Assembly (NCBI GenBank): GCA_964019695.1 | Contig: OZ026526.1 | Coordinates: 9,939,254 to 10,003,253 of the forward strand | Direction: 5' to 3' | DNA: 64,000 nucleotides | Origin: Loripinus fragilis | Taxonomy: Eukaryota; Mollusca; Bivalvia; Lucinida; Lucinidae | The notes under the pieces: model-generated | Databases searched by the model: none | What the model saw: the letters and a program-made list of their open reading frames with translations, nothing else | What the model was told of the DNA's origin: nothing | Position numbers and translations under genes: made by a program | In this document: positions 30,299 to 40,459 of the stretch, piece after piece | How the letters are laid out: every line of letters starts with the position of its first letter | Numbering within the stretch: the stretch's first letter is position 1

Positions 30299-30411
30299 TT
30301 CCTTATTTCTCATCCAAAACATATGTTGTGGGTACTCAAAAGAACCGTCTTGATGAGACGGTTCTTTTAAGCACCCAAAAACATACGTTTAAACTGATGG
30401 ATAAGAAAATA
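30299..30411. mobile_element. gagacggttct hairpin MITE, copy H1
   Basis: Palindromic centre agaaccgtcttgatgagacggttct, flanked by inverted (t)ttatttctcatccaaaacat and atgg.taagaaaata. Relatives at 37700-37815, 39778-39892, 44820-44905 and 58770-58940. Confidence 0.8.
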
Positions 30412-30989
30412 ATCGCAATTGTTCGCTGATAAAATGTGCTTAACTGGGCCTATACATTTACAGAAAATGAAATTAGAAAATAATATGTTCTTCTTTATAT
30501 TTTGACTGGTGTATACTTGATCCCTTATTCCACGTATTCAAAATATTCTTTACAAAAAGGTCAGATGGCCCATTATATAGAATGTCTTAGATCTTAGATA
30601 AGGTCTTTACATAACCGACTTAAACGAGTTGAGGAGACGAGATAAAATGCATGGCTTGTCAATCATTGTTTTGGTTTTGCTTTTTCGCCATGAGATTAAT
30701 AATTCAATAATTCAAGAGCATGAATTTTAGATTATATTTATCATATGACACTACAATAACTTTGAAACCACGTTTTGACGTGAAATTGTTAACATTTTGC
30801 CAAATATACACGACTTTGTTATGCGTGTCATTCCGTAACGTCACTAGATATAGCGGTTTGTTATATCATGTCTCCTGATTTGTCCAATTCGTTTTCATAA
30901 ATCTCTATGTCTACCTGAAAACTGGTCTACAGCAAACTTAAAGAGTTATTTTCCTATTGTAAGAAAACACTATGCTATGAATGGCAGAC

Positions 30990-31172
30990 TACCATTTATA
31001 CCACCCTTACCAACTTTTGCACGATATATCTCATGATGTGCAAGGTCTACACTAATGTAGGTGGTATAAAATAGTTATACCATGTTTGTCCACCTGTACG
31101 TAAGATAATCCACTCGCTAAAGCTCGTGGATTATCCCTACGTACAGGCGGACAACCCATGGTATAACTATTA
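30990..31172. mobile_element. Hairpin MITE family Y, copy 1
   Basis: Long inverted arms agttataccatgtttgtcca / ggacaacccatggtataact around gataatccactcgctaaagc. A side segment (accacccttaccaacttttgc, aaggtctacactaatgtagg) belongs to the same repeat. Copies at 38566-38750 (inverted) and 54105-54277. Confidence 0.82.
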
Positions 31173-31261
31173 CATATCAACTGAAGTAGTAGTCAATATG
31201 TTAACACATTGGCCTGTCAATCAAATTTGATATTGACATTGGAACATGACTTAATGTCATG

Positions 31262-31432
31262 CTGTCTTGTCTATACATAGCAGCCTTATGGTCACCTGCT
31301 GGGAAAGGGGTCACCTCTTGGCTCTCTTGTATGTGAGTGATGTTTTTTGTCACTTTCCCATGTTGTTTCCTGGGTCAGGTATGGTACTTGATTGTATCGA
31401 TTCCTGAAATTTGCCTTCATCCTTACTTTTGA
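31262..31432 (+). repeat. Retroelement R 3'-end fragment (inverted)
   Basis: Contains tcacctgctgggaaaggggt, gggtcaggtatggtacttg and attgtatcgattcctga, complementary to the R ends at 18713 and 27012. Confidence 0.7.
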
Positions 31433-31589
31433 TACATATGAAATAGCAAATTGTTAAAAGGGGGGGGAGTGCAAAGTGTTGGAAAACGGGATCGTATGGA
31501 GTTTGGCATTCAAACATATCAGTATTGCAGCAGAAACGCCTTGACTTTAATTAATTGGTCACATATTTAAGATAAAAAATCACTTTGTG

Positions 31590-32016
31590 TAATATTCATG
31601 GAATCATGAATACTTCAGGTCTCTTGCAAAGTAAGTGAAGCCCTTCACGTTAACATTGCAAGAGACTCGAAGTAGTCATGATTCCATGAACAGATCAAAA
31701 TTGAATTTATTGCTTATGTTTATATTTTATTTAAATATCTAAATTATGAAAAATATTTTAAATTTAGGAATTTAAACATTTTTTTGCATTCAAAAATATA
31801 ATCGCATCAACGGCTTAGTTGGGATGCAAATGAAAAAGCAGAACAGCCAGCTTGAACACCGACAGCCAATGGAGCAAACAAGAGGCTTGTTTTGCACGTA
31901 CTACTCAGGTGTGCCTCGCTGTCAATTATAACACCAGTGTCACTTCTGGCGAATTCGTTCGATGTTCGGAGCGTATTACACGTGCAAATGAGAATGGAAG
32001 CCAAAGTGTAATTCAC
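31590..32016. repeat. Compound inverted-repeat element, copy 2
   Basis: A hairpin with attcatggaatcatgaatact (31592-31695), followed by the GC-rich block with gcagaacagccagcttgaac and cagccaatggagcaaacaag shared with 1500-1700. The right half is missing. Confidence 0.72.
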
Positions 32017-33199
32017 GAGGCTATGAATGGCTGCAAAAACCTAAAGATTCATTAAAGGATTGCTTCGAAAATGTAAATATACTGCTGTTACTTTCTTCAA
32101 GCAAAGCCGGGTCACAATAAAGTAAAACATGTAAAGAAAGGTTTTGAATTAAAGAGATAGCATTTAAAGGTCATGTCTGTTTGCTTGATAGTTTCTGCAG
32201 TGAAAGACTGTGAATCAGTAATGTTTTAATGTACTACTCAAACTTTGATAAGCATCACTACAAAGATTTTCGTAGGACTCAATATACTAAGACTACCACT
32301 TTGGCACTCAGTAACTTTCGACTTTTTCTTTAAGTTCAACGAAATTTGCAGTGGTCGTTGAAAATGCAGTGGGCAACAAAACTTTTTTAGCAAATCACTC
32401 ACTAGACGGTCCCATTGATGCCTGTTGGTGGGAAAATGCAAAATGTTACATTTTCGAAATTTCAACTAAAATCAAGTTCACCATAGCTCGACTTAAGGTT
32501 TTCTCCAGCTCTGGCTATCTGAGAGTCATGACCCCTTTTCTTTGTATCATCATTATGTGTTAATTTGATTTAATTGTTTCTCTGTGATGTTACATTGCAT
32601 AAGTTAGAAAGTCCTCATGCAAGTTTGTGTTTTAACAACAACAGAATCTAGGGCGAAGATTTACCGCTTGTAAAATTCATTTAAGCCCCCCCCCCCCCCC
32701 ACCTGGTGGCTAAGGCTGCTGTCAGTTCTAAGGCAGTGGTTCTTTGGTTGTTGATCTATTATTTAATCTACTTCTCATTGTTTATGGGAGTTCTGTGTTT
32801 GTCTTTGTTCTTTATGCATTATTTTGTACCATTTTAGTTTTGCAATGATCTTGAAGAGGAAGAGAAAGCTAGTTGCTTTGCTATTATTGTTTTCCAGATA
32901 TACTCAACTACAAAAGAAACTCATCAGTTACTTTTTAGCGCGGTAAAATAATTAAGAAATCAAAATATATTTTATACCATATTCTTTAAGAATTAATTAT
33001 GCATCAAATCATTGAATAATGTAACAGTTTTACTTGAACCCGGTCATGCTGTACGCCAGTGTATTGACAAGGGGCCATTTCTAAAAATGACAAATTTCAG
33101 ACATTTGTTTTTTACTCGAGTTCTAGTATTTATCAGTTCACTTCGTTCAATAACCGCTATGTCCCTCTCTGACGAGGCAATCAAGTGTGTGCTAAAGCC

Positions 33200-33434
33200 A
33201 AAGTTAGTAAGCCCGGATCTCAATAAGATAGAGCAGTTGTTGGATGAGCTCTGGCGACGCATCAGGGATCGTTCAGTGCAACATCAGAATCTTTGACAGC
33301 TTCAGGTTGCTCTCCATTCAGAATGAGCGTGGAATTCCAAGAACGTTTTGCGGTGTCACATGCATTCGTTTCGACCCCGTTATGAAGCAGTTATTGCTGC
33401 AGGAGAGGTTCATGTCTGTTTTTGGACGAATTTA
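33200..33434 (+). pseudogene. Tc1/mariner-like transposase C-terminal fragment
   Basis: The frame reads SPDLNKIEQLLDELWRRIRD, which corresponds to the last catalytic block of Tc1-like transposases (SPDLNPIE-type, whose Glu is the third catalytic residue). It continues QLQVALHSE and RPRYEAVIAAGE with two in-frame TGA codons. The terminal repeats and the N-terminal DNA-binding part are not seen. A dead fragment. Confidence 0.8.
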
Positions 33435-33879
33435 ACTTAGGTGAACTTATATAGACGAGAACGAGATATCCATTCTCAAGTGAAAAACTCGTCTTTTTTG
33501 AAAATGACCCTTTGTCTAAACACTGGCGAATAGCATGAACAGATGTAAGTAAAACTGGTACATTATTCAATGAAATGATGCAGAACTGATTGCTATGGAA
33601 TATGGTATAAATATATTTTCATTTTTTAATTTTGATTTCCATAATTGCCCCTAGAAGTGACTGATGGGTTTCTTTGTACTTGAGTATATATTGATGCTAA
33701 AACTGTTATGTGGATCTTCCTCACGATGCCGTGGGTTGGTCTGCTGTATGTCAGTGTAGTATTTCCTGATCATACTTACTTCTTTTTTTATTCTCACTTA
33801 TTTTTAAAGTCCAGGAACATGAAATGTATTTGGAGAACGCATTTCAACCATTCAATATGTGTTTGAAACCCGTTTTTAA

Positions 33880-34119
33880 CCCTTAAAGCGCCAAGAAAAA
33901 AATGCATCTGAAAATGTCATCTGCTGAAGTCGTCTGCTGCAAATAGTTGCCTAGCATTACTGATGAATTAAGTATAAAAGTAAACAGCGTGGACCCAAAA
34001 CAGACTGCTCCTATAGGAGCAGTCTGATCTGGGTCCACACTGTTTGCCATAGAGGTTTCTTAAACATTTCAGCAGACGAGAAAAGCAGACGACTTTTGTT
34101 GTGATTGGCGCATTAAGGG
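33880..34119. mobile_element. piggyBac-like MITE copy P2 (most complete)
   Basis: A 240-bp element with CCCTTAAAGCGCC / GGCGCATTAAGGG termini and TTAA / TTAT flanks (33876-33879, 34120-34123). The centre is a near-perfect palindrome around ctcctataggagcagtctg, and sub-terminal GTCTGCTG motifs are present on both sides. Confidence 0.84.
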
Positions 34120-35164
34120 TTATCTGATATGGTTAGTTCTGCATAAGAAAATTGTGCATTATTCTGTAAAACACAATATTTTGCACTTTCCGACCAACAG
34201 GCATCCATGGGCCCGTCTAGTGAGTGATTTGCAAGGCATAAAAACCAGTAGTCAACAGCATATTCAATTATCACTGAACATTTCGTTGAATTTGAAGAAA
34301 AACGTAGAAAGTTATCGAATGCCAAAAGGGTAGGCTCAGTGCATTGAGACCTATGGAAATCTTTATAGTGATGCTTATCAAAGTTTGAGTAGTAGTCTAA
34401 ATTAAGTGCACTACTGTTCGTAAACATGATTGTGGTATTTGAGTTTTTTCTATTACCATGATATTAATATCTAGCAATAGGTAGGATATCTTTTTTTAAG
34501 AAAGAACTTGAAAAAGTTTAAAGTATCAGATTTTTTAGTTTCTAGTGGCAAAATACTCCAAAGTTGTTGAGTTGATCCCTGTATTTACGGTATTTGAGCT
34601 TTTTCTATTATCTTTATATTAATATCTAGAAACATGTGTAGTATCTTTTTAAGAAAGAACCTGAAAGAGTTTAAAGTATTTGATTGTCTAGTTTCTAGTG
34701 ACAAAAGTTGTTGAGTTGATCCCTGTATTGGTTTGTTCTTGCTTGTATTGTTTGATAATTATGTGCATTTCGCAAGTTGTATCGAGAAGCAGAACTACGA
34801 GCGTACTTGTGTTGCTATAAGGGAAGACAGATAGATGGGTGTTAGATTGTTAATCGTTGCATAAAGAAGTGATATTTATGGTTGCATCGTCTTTCTGAGA
34901 GTGTTACCCAGCCTATTTCTTTGTCTAAATTAGTCACATATACAAGTTTTGTAACTCCTGTAGCTATCTTAGCCACCTCATTTTGAAATTTGTCAAGTTG
35001 TTATTTTTCATATTTGGCGCAGTTATGACAGATAGTGTCGCCTTACTCTAGTGAAGGTCTTATAAAAGCTATGTATATGGATTCAAATGACTAACGATGA
35101 AGTTTATATTTTAATCACCGCATTATGTTTATTATAGTCCAATACTTATATTTTATATCATTAA

Positions 35165-35403
35165 TGAGCCAGTGTATGTGATTTCCAACAATGTGGCATT
35201 TTGACATGTGTAGACTCGGACGAGCCTTTGCAGCCTTCTTTTAAGCTTAGAAACTCCAAATGGTGTTCATTCAGTAGCTTAACACTCATAGCATATCCAA
35301 GCGACAAGCAAAGGCTCTGATCAGACTGCGCGTATGCGCAGGCTGGTCTGAGGCTTTGCTGGTCGCACATACCACGTTGTTGGAAATCTCATGTCGTGGC
35401 TCA
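35165..35403. mobile_element. Palindromic MITE family W, copy 2 (inverted)
   Basis: Ends tgagcc and ggctca with tttccaacaatgtgg and ccacgttgttggaaatc. The interior runs opposite to the copy at 23553. It ends about 135 bp before tetraspanin exon 6. Confidence 0.8.
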
Positions 35404-35539
35404 TATTTTGATGCCAACTACAGACATTAGAGATATATAAGCCAAGATTTTTGTGAGCTTCAAGTTCATTAATGGTTAATAGTTTTTGTTCTGAGGATGA
35501 TGATTGTCCCTATCATAGTGTCTTATGAATTTATTTCAG

Positions 35540-35622
35540 GTTGTTATGAAACTGTCAAAGACAAGGTATTTGGAAATGTATACATAATGGGTGGTGTTTT
35601 AGGTGGTCTGGGATTAATCCAG
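35540..35622 (+). CDS. Tetraspanin exon 6: GC motif and TM4
   Basis: An 83-nt exon between acceptor tttatttcag and donor gtaaga. In the frame that uses a preceding G it reads GCYETVKDKV then YIMGGVLGGLGLIQ, the last loop cysteine pair member (GC) followed by TM4. This frame requires one upstream nucleotide (phase 1), but exon 5 ends in phase 0 at its best donor (acacg|gtaatt). Any other frame through exon 6 meets a stop, so its coding frame is not in doubt. Either the exon 5 boundary has lost one base, a weaker donor is used, or a small exon in the intervening 6 kb was missed. Confidence 0.83.
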
Positions 35623-37699
35623 GTAAGACTTTTTTACCATTTCCAAACTGATGGATTCTACCATCTAGCTAAATTTGTAGTCACATATTCTTATGAAAAG
35701 GTTAGAAAGTGGACTGGCTAAAAGTACTTAAATATTGCAAAACGGCATATCAAACTAACAACATTGTATGGTATTTGCTCTATGCAGTCATACTCACCTA
35801 CTTGTTTGCCTAGCGATGCATTGTGTTCTTGTGATTGTGCTATTTTCAAGTCAAACCACTTTTCTCAGCAGAGCTGGGTATCTAAATTATTAAAAGATCT
35901 ATTGGTCAAAATAAAAAATATCTGGCCATTTCCTTGGATGAGTAATTTTCAAATTAAAATTATGACGAAATCCACTTAGCTTTTTATCATTAGAAACCCA
36001 AAAGGGAAATTTTAAGCTACAGTCCAGTTCAAATCAACAATTGTTTCAGTTGTGACATTTATCTTTTGAAAACTGTATATTATGACAATGCAGACTTTAA
36101 AAAATTATAACAAGAATATCTTTAAACAAGTTAAGTGGCGGAGATAAACGGATGGACACTTTTTCAGAAGCTTGATATTATCTTAACATAAATATTCTAG
36201 TTAGCTTCGACCACCATAGCAACATGATTGCTGCAGCATTGGGGTTAGAAGCTTTATTGCCCAGTGAGAACTCATGGTAACAAAGGCAGTGCAATAAACG
36301 CTATCGCAGTACATTGGAACCATGCAGGCGAGACGTAATCTGCCCTTTATTGAAAGAACTATTGGATATTACTGAGGGTCTGGATGTGGGCACCAAGGGG
36401 TTTTGGGGATCTAGAGATAAGGGCTATTTGTTTTTAGGTAGCTGGTAAGTACTGTTGATTATTTTCAGGGGTTATTTTCAGGTATCTGGGGAGCAACCTC
36501 ATAGTTCGAGGGATTTAGGAAGCCCTGCAGAAAGTGAAAAATCTCACCTTAAAGGAAAAGCCTATATATTTCGTTTGACTTTTTTTTAAAATCCTTGTTT
36601 AAATCGATGGTAGTTATCGATCAAACACATTAGAAAATACTGAATATCCCAGAACCCAAAATAGTATTTCACTTTAGTTATGGTATTTTTCACTATTTAC
36701 ATGTTTTACGTCCGCATTGCCATAATGTACAGTAGTACCACGACCTCTAAGTAATGACCCTCGATTATTTCAATGCATTTACCGTTACAGTCACGCCTCA
36801 AAGCGTTTTGTGGAAGTGTACACTTTTCTAAGATATATGATTGTTTATTTGAATTGGACTGTAGACTAATATATCACGCTCGACCTTGGCCTTTGAGATC
36901 GCTAAATAAAATATGCAAATTACTTATCCAATGAAAATTGATGAATTGGTCAGATATTTTATATTGCCCAATAGATTTTTAGATAAATAGGTCTCAATTT
37001 TAACCAGTTGTGTCGGACCTATGATCCGCAACAAAAAAACTAACCATAAAAGATGTTGGATTATGGACGAGCTTATAACTAATTTTGTACAGCATGAAAA
37101 AGCGTAGTAAAAATATGTGCATTTCGGCGTAGCCCTTTGTGAGAGCGTAGGCGTGCATAAACGCAGTCGATTACAAAATAGTTTTCCCATTGAGCAACCT
37201 ATATTATCGCTGTGACGCCAGACGCGCGTTATTTTACCATAATGTTTATACCTGCAAATAAGAAATTGCATTGCCACGGGAAAAGCAAGTATTTTGACTA
37301 AACTCATATCTCTTTCACATTTCAACCCCTAAATTCGGATGCATTTTGCATAACCTATGTCCTGTCTATACGTAATATCCAAGACTAAAATGGAAAACTA
37401 GAGAACAAAGAAAACAGGACCAGCCTTTTGGATGGAAAACAAAGATATGCAAACCCTGGCTTTGTTTAGTTCGAAAAAGAAATGGATGGGTGTTTGGTAA
37501 TATGCAAAACAGAATGAATACTTTTCTTCAGAATTTGGATATTATGTGCACGTAAAATTATGACCTTTAATACTAACACATGATTATATAAGAAACTATT
37601 GTGTTAATGCCCAGTGGAATTAGCGAAAATGTCAATGATAGTGAACAATGGACCCATAGGGCCAGATAAGCAATAATAAGTTGCGTAAAATTGAGATCA

Positions 37700-37815
37700 T
37701 TTTCTTACCCATCAGTATAAACATGTGTTTTGGGTGCTCCAAAGAACCGTCTCATCGAGACGGTTCTTTTAAGTACCCACAACATATGTTTTGGTTGAGA
37801 AATAAGAAAAATAAT
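37700..37815. mobile_element. gagacggttct hairpin MITE, copy H2
   Basis: Centre aagaaccgtctcatcgagacggttctt with flanking ttttcttacccatcagt and ggttgagaaataagaaaa. The overlapping 115-aa ORF is a by-product. Confidence 0.8.
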
Positions 37816-38565
37816 TTTCAGTTACGTACTCTTATCTGGGGGCCTGGTCCGACTAAATATTTAATAATTAGAAAATACCAGATCCCCCAATTACCAACAC
37901 TACCACCACATTCCTGCCCCTCAGATATATCAAGTGGTCCTTTTGGTGTAGGGCAGATCATGCCAGCGTCTGAATGGTTCACATACACTGCGATTGCGTT
38001 GTATGGACTGTTATTATTGTTACCCTAAGTTCTTACTTGGCAATAAAGTTTGTAATCCCAATAATGCAGCAATTATGTTGCTATGATGGTCGAAAATGGT
38101 CAAAATTTTACGTGCACATAATTTCAAAATTCTGAGGAAAAGTATTCAACCTGCTTTGCATATTACCAAAAATTCATCCATTTAATTTCTGCCGATTATC
38201 TTTTTTAAAGATATTTCTTGTTTGAACTAAACTAAAATTGAATTTTGATTTCAGAAATATTTTCATTAGACGTTTTGTAACAATGCGTTTGGAGGAGTTT
38301 GTGTTGTGGGCTTGCTTTTAATATCGTTCACACTAAGAAAATGCATGCATTTGTATTTACAAGGATAGTGTCATTCGATATTCTTGCTCTGTGAAATGGG
38401 GTTAACATAGAATACTTAATGACAATCCTTTTATGTAGATTCATATATTTCTAATTGGTGGTTACATGTGATACTTGTTGTCAAACATACTGTTTGGTCA
38501 TACATTTATAGTTTTTCGAAGTAACATGGAATACTGGATGCTATCCATAGTGTTGCCTCATACGT

Positions 38566-38750
38566 AATGGTTATACCATGGGTTGTCTGCCTGTACGTGG
38601 AGATAATCCACGAGCTTTAGCGAGTGGATTATTTTACGTACAGGTGGACAAACATGGTATAACTATTTTATACCACATACATCAGTGTAGACCTTGCACA
38701 TCACGAGATATTTCGTGCTAAAGTTGGCAAGGGTGGTATAAATTTAGATA
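38566..38750. mobile_element. Hairpin MITE family Y, copy 2 (inverted)
   Basis: Inverted relative to 30990-31172: ggttataccatgggttgtct, gataatccacgagctttagc, ggtggacaaacatggtataa and cagtgtagaccttgcaca. Confidence 0.82.
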
Positions 38751-38945
38751 GATACATTTCAACCTCTAAGCACAAGATATTTCGTGTATAACAAATTCAA
38801 CAAAATGCGCTCAATGAAGAAAGGATCAGCATCAAGACCAATCATCATAATAAGATCACAGTCCTACTGTCGTTCCAACCAAGAGTGACAGTGACGTAAT
38901 ACTTTAGTAAATCACTAACGTAAACACTTCATTTGAGCTAACGCG

Positions 38946-39014
38946 AATCGATAGATCACGTGTGTATTAATCCTATCCTGCGGATAGGATTAATACACAA
39001 GTGATCTATCGATT
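38946..39014. repeat. 69-bp near-perfect palindrome
   Basis: Two 33-nt arms (left arm begins aatcgatagatcac; inner part gtattaatcctatcc) around a 3-nt loop with a single mismatch. It could extrude as a cruciform or fold as a stem-loop RNA. Confidence 0.85.
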
Positions 39015-39337
39015 ATAAGTCCCTGATAACATTGTCAAAACATGACGTCACTGTAACTCTTGGTTGGCACGACAATAATTGTTTATTCTGTAGGTAGCCA
39101 AACGAGTCATAGTTTCTGACTGTGTACAGCAAAAGGTAAATGAGTATGACCAGATGATGCCACCATCACATCCCATAGACCAACCTATGGTACCATGAGG
39201 AAGAGACGCAACATACAGACAGACACAAGACAATTAAGTTAAGCTTTGCTAAGCAATAAGCACCAAGAACCACATTAAAAACGAGGCAGAGGCATCGCTT
39301 TGTACACAAGTAATTTTATTTCCAGCTTAATATCACA

Positions 39338-39676
39338 GGGGGGTACTCTGATATTTTCATACATACGGGTCATTTTTGGGGGGTCAAAATTTTGAATTTC
39401 AATATTTTAGGGGGGTTTCAGAAAAATGAATATTTTTGGGGGTATGAAGATTTTGTGGATACATTTGGGGTCCTCACAATATTAGACTATATTTAGGGGT
39501 CATTTCTATGCATTTTAGGGTATTTTCTTAAGGTCAAGGTAAAGAATGGGGGTATTTTTAGGGGTTGCTAAAAATTCAAATATTTTTTGGGTGCTTGAAA
39601 TTCCTGATATTTTATGGGGGTGAACGGTAGATGCTGGGCCCGAGCCTACGTATGCAGAAAAATGAAAGTACCCCCC
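39338..39676. mobile_element. G-rich MITE, copy 1
   Basis: Ends GGGGGGTACTCTGATATTTTC and GAAAGTACCCCCC, with catacatacg / cgtatgcag just inside. The interior is a series of attttggggg-like motifs. Copy 2 is at about 59250-59615. Confidence 0.78.
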
Positions 39677-39777
39677 TGGGCTTCAATATAACGTGTGAAA
39701 TCTTCAACTGCATTGTGTCAAATGTATACCAATGTTATAACAATTAAGGATATTTATCGTAAAATTGTTACTTATTA

Positions 39778-39892
39778 CTTTCTTACCCATCAATTAAAAT
39801 ATGTGTTTTGGTGCTCAAAAGAACAGTCTATTTGAGGCGATTCTTTTGAGCACCCACAACATATGTTTTGGTTGAGAAATAAGAAAATTGCG
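39778..39892. mobile_element. gagacggttct hairpin MITE, copy H3
   Basis: Diverged centre gaacagtctatttgaggcgattct with flanking cccatcaattaaaatatgtg and catatgttttggttgagaaa. It ends about 50 bp before the acceptor of the last tetraspanin exon. Confidence 0.75.
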
Positions 39893-39944
39893 CCCTCTTA
39901 CCTGGAGGCCTGAACAATAATACGTATTCTCCTTGTTTTTTCAG

Positions 39945-40073
39945 GTTTTGCTGATAATGTTCGCAATTATAATTTGTATGGCCAGACGGGATAACAAGGT
40001 CTCGCCAAGAGGAAAATCGACCAATCAGAGATCAGTACACAAAACACGTGACAAAAAATATCAGTTCAATTAA
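39945..40073 (+). CDS. Tetraspanin terminal exon: end of TM4 and cytoplasmic tail
   Basis: A 129-nt coding exon (42 codons plus TAA) after acceptor ttttttcag, joined in phase 0 to exon 6. It starts VLLIMFAIIICMARRDNKVS, completing TM4 with a juxtamembrane Cys, and ends in a basic tail (KYQFN). The stop is TAA at 40071-40073. One base later a MITE begins; its AATAAA at 40144-40149 is the first polyadenylation signal downstream. A duplicate of this exon lies at 40292-40459. Confidence 0.86.
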   Translation, partial: VLLIMFAIIICMARRDNKVSPRGKSTNQRSVHKTRDKKYQFN

Positions 40074-40074
40074 C

Positions 40075-40205
40075 AGAGGCAAGTTCAATAATGCGAGCGC
40101 TCTCGGGCGCTCGTTATACTGGTGTCAGGCTTTACATATTATGAATAAAGATAGGTACCAATCAACGAGCGCTCGGCGAGCACTCGCATTATTGAACTCG
40201 CCTCT
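40075..40205. mobile_element. 131-bp TIR MITE right after the tetraspanin stop codon
   Basis: Ends AGAGGCAAGTTCAATAATGC and GCATTATTGAACTCGCCTCT with gagcgctc motifs. A reverse copy is at 44591-44720. The interior contains atgaataaagatagg, giving AATAAA about 70 nt after the stop of the host gene. Confidence 0.85.
40144..40149 (+). terminator. Putative polyadenylation signal AATAAA (MITE-derived)
   Basis: The first AATAAA after the tetraspanin stop, located in the loop of the MITE 40075-40205. Use is inferred from position only. Confidence 0.45.
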
Positions 40206-40291
40206 GGTGTAAAGAAAGAAGCCCAATTAGATCCTTGGTTGAACAACTTTAACAATGTGCCTTAGGAATGTATTTTGGTTGTTGTTTTTTG

Positions 40292-40459
40292 GTTTTGTTG
40301 ATAATGATCGCAATCAAAATTTGCATGGTCCAACGTGATAACAAAGTTTCACCAAGAGAAAAATCATCCAATCAGAGATCAGCACACAAAACACGTGTGA
40401 AGAAGAGACCAGTGCGCAAAGCACGTGTAAACAAGAAAACCAAAAAAAGATCATGTTAA
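40292..40459 (+). pseudogene. Duplicate tetraspanin terminal exon, acceptor lost
   Basis: Reads VLLIMIAIKICMVQRDNKVS then SSNQRSAHKTRVKKR, with a longer, very basic tail (RKARVNKKTKKRSC), then TAA. It is clearly a paralogue of 39945-40073. The acceptor ttttttcag|g is ttttttg|g here, so the AG is gone. The nearest upstream AG (40264-40265, ccttag) would put it out of phase with exon 6. It stays open for all 56 codons, so it decayed recently or is used with another acceptor. Confidence 0.78.

Larger units (their letters stand above)
29530..35539 (+). other. Tetraspanin intron 5
   Basis: Contains Q2 with a nested MITE, a gagacggttct MITE, a Y-family MITE, an inverted R fragment, a copy of the 1285-1960 inverted-repeat family, a Tc1-like fragment, a piggyBac-like MITE and a W MITE. 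32060-32640, 33440-33870 and 34130-35160 hold no gene that I recognise; 34440-34720 contains two diverged direct copies of a segment with ttgagctttttctatta and agaaagaac.tgaaa.agtttaaagta. Confidence 0.7.
35623..39944 (+). other. Tetraspanin intron 6
   Basis: Contains MITEs H2 (37700-37815) and H3 (39778-39892), Y2 (38566-38750), a palindrome (38946-39014) and a G-rich MITE (39338-39676). 35700-37690 and 37830-38560 show no gene that I trust; a 133-aa minus-strand frame at 36924-37325 has no recognisable domain. Confidence 0.68.
975..40073 (+). other. Tetraspanin gene (exon 2 to stop), spliced, about 39 kb
   Basis: Six exons with GT-AG borders together encode a tetraspanin, a four-pass membrane protein that organises membrane microdomains by lateral binding to integrins and other partners. 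The exons encode, in order: end of TM1, small loop and TM2 (90 aa); TM3 (25 aa); start of the large extracellular loop (36 aa); CCG exon (60 aa); GC motif plus TM4 (28 codons); end of TM4 and cytoplasmic tail (42 aa). That gives about 281 aa, plus an N-terminus encoded by an exon left of the window. The loop has six cysteines in the order CCG, CC, C, GC, the family hallmark. Introns are 1.5 to 14.7 kb and full of transposons. Oddities are a CCG-exon tandem array, a duplicated last exon and a one-base phase mismatch between exons 5 and 6, so the allele may be impaired or may use an undetected splice choice. Family assignment is firm; the subfamily is not known. Confidence 0.88.

Noticed and set aside
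36924..37325. 133-aa minus-strand ORF in tetraspanin intron 6
   Set aside because: No recognised motif, composition like surrounding AT-rich DNA, no splice or promoter support; kept only as region content.
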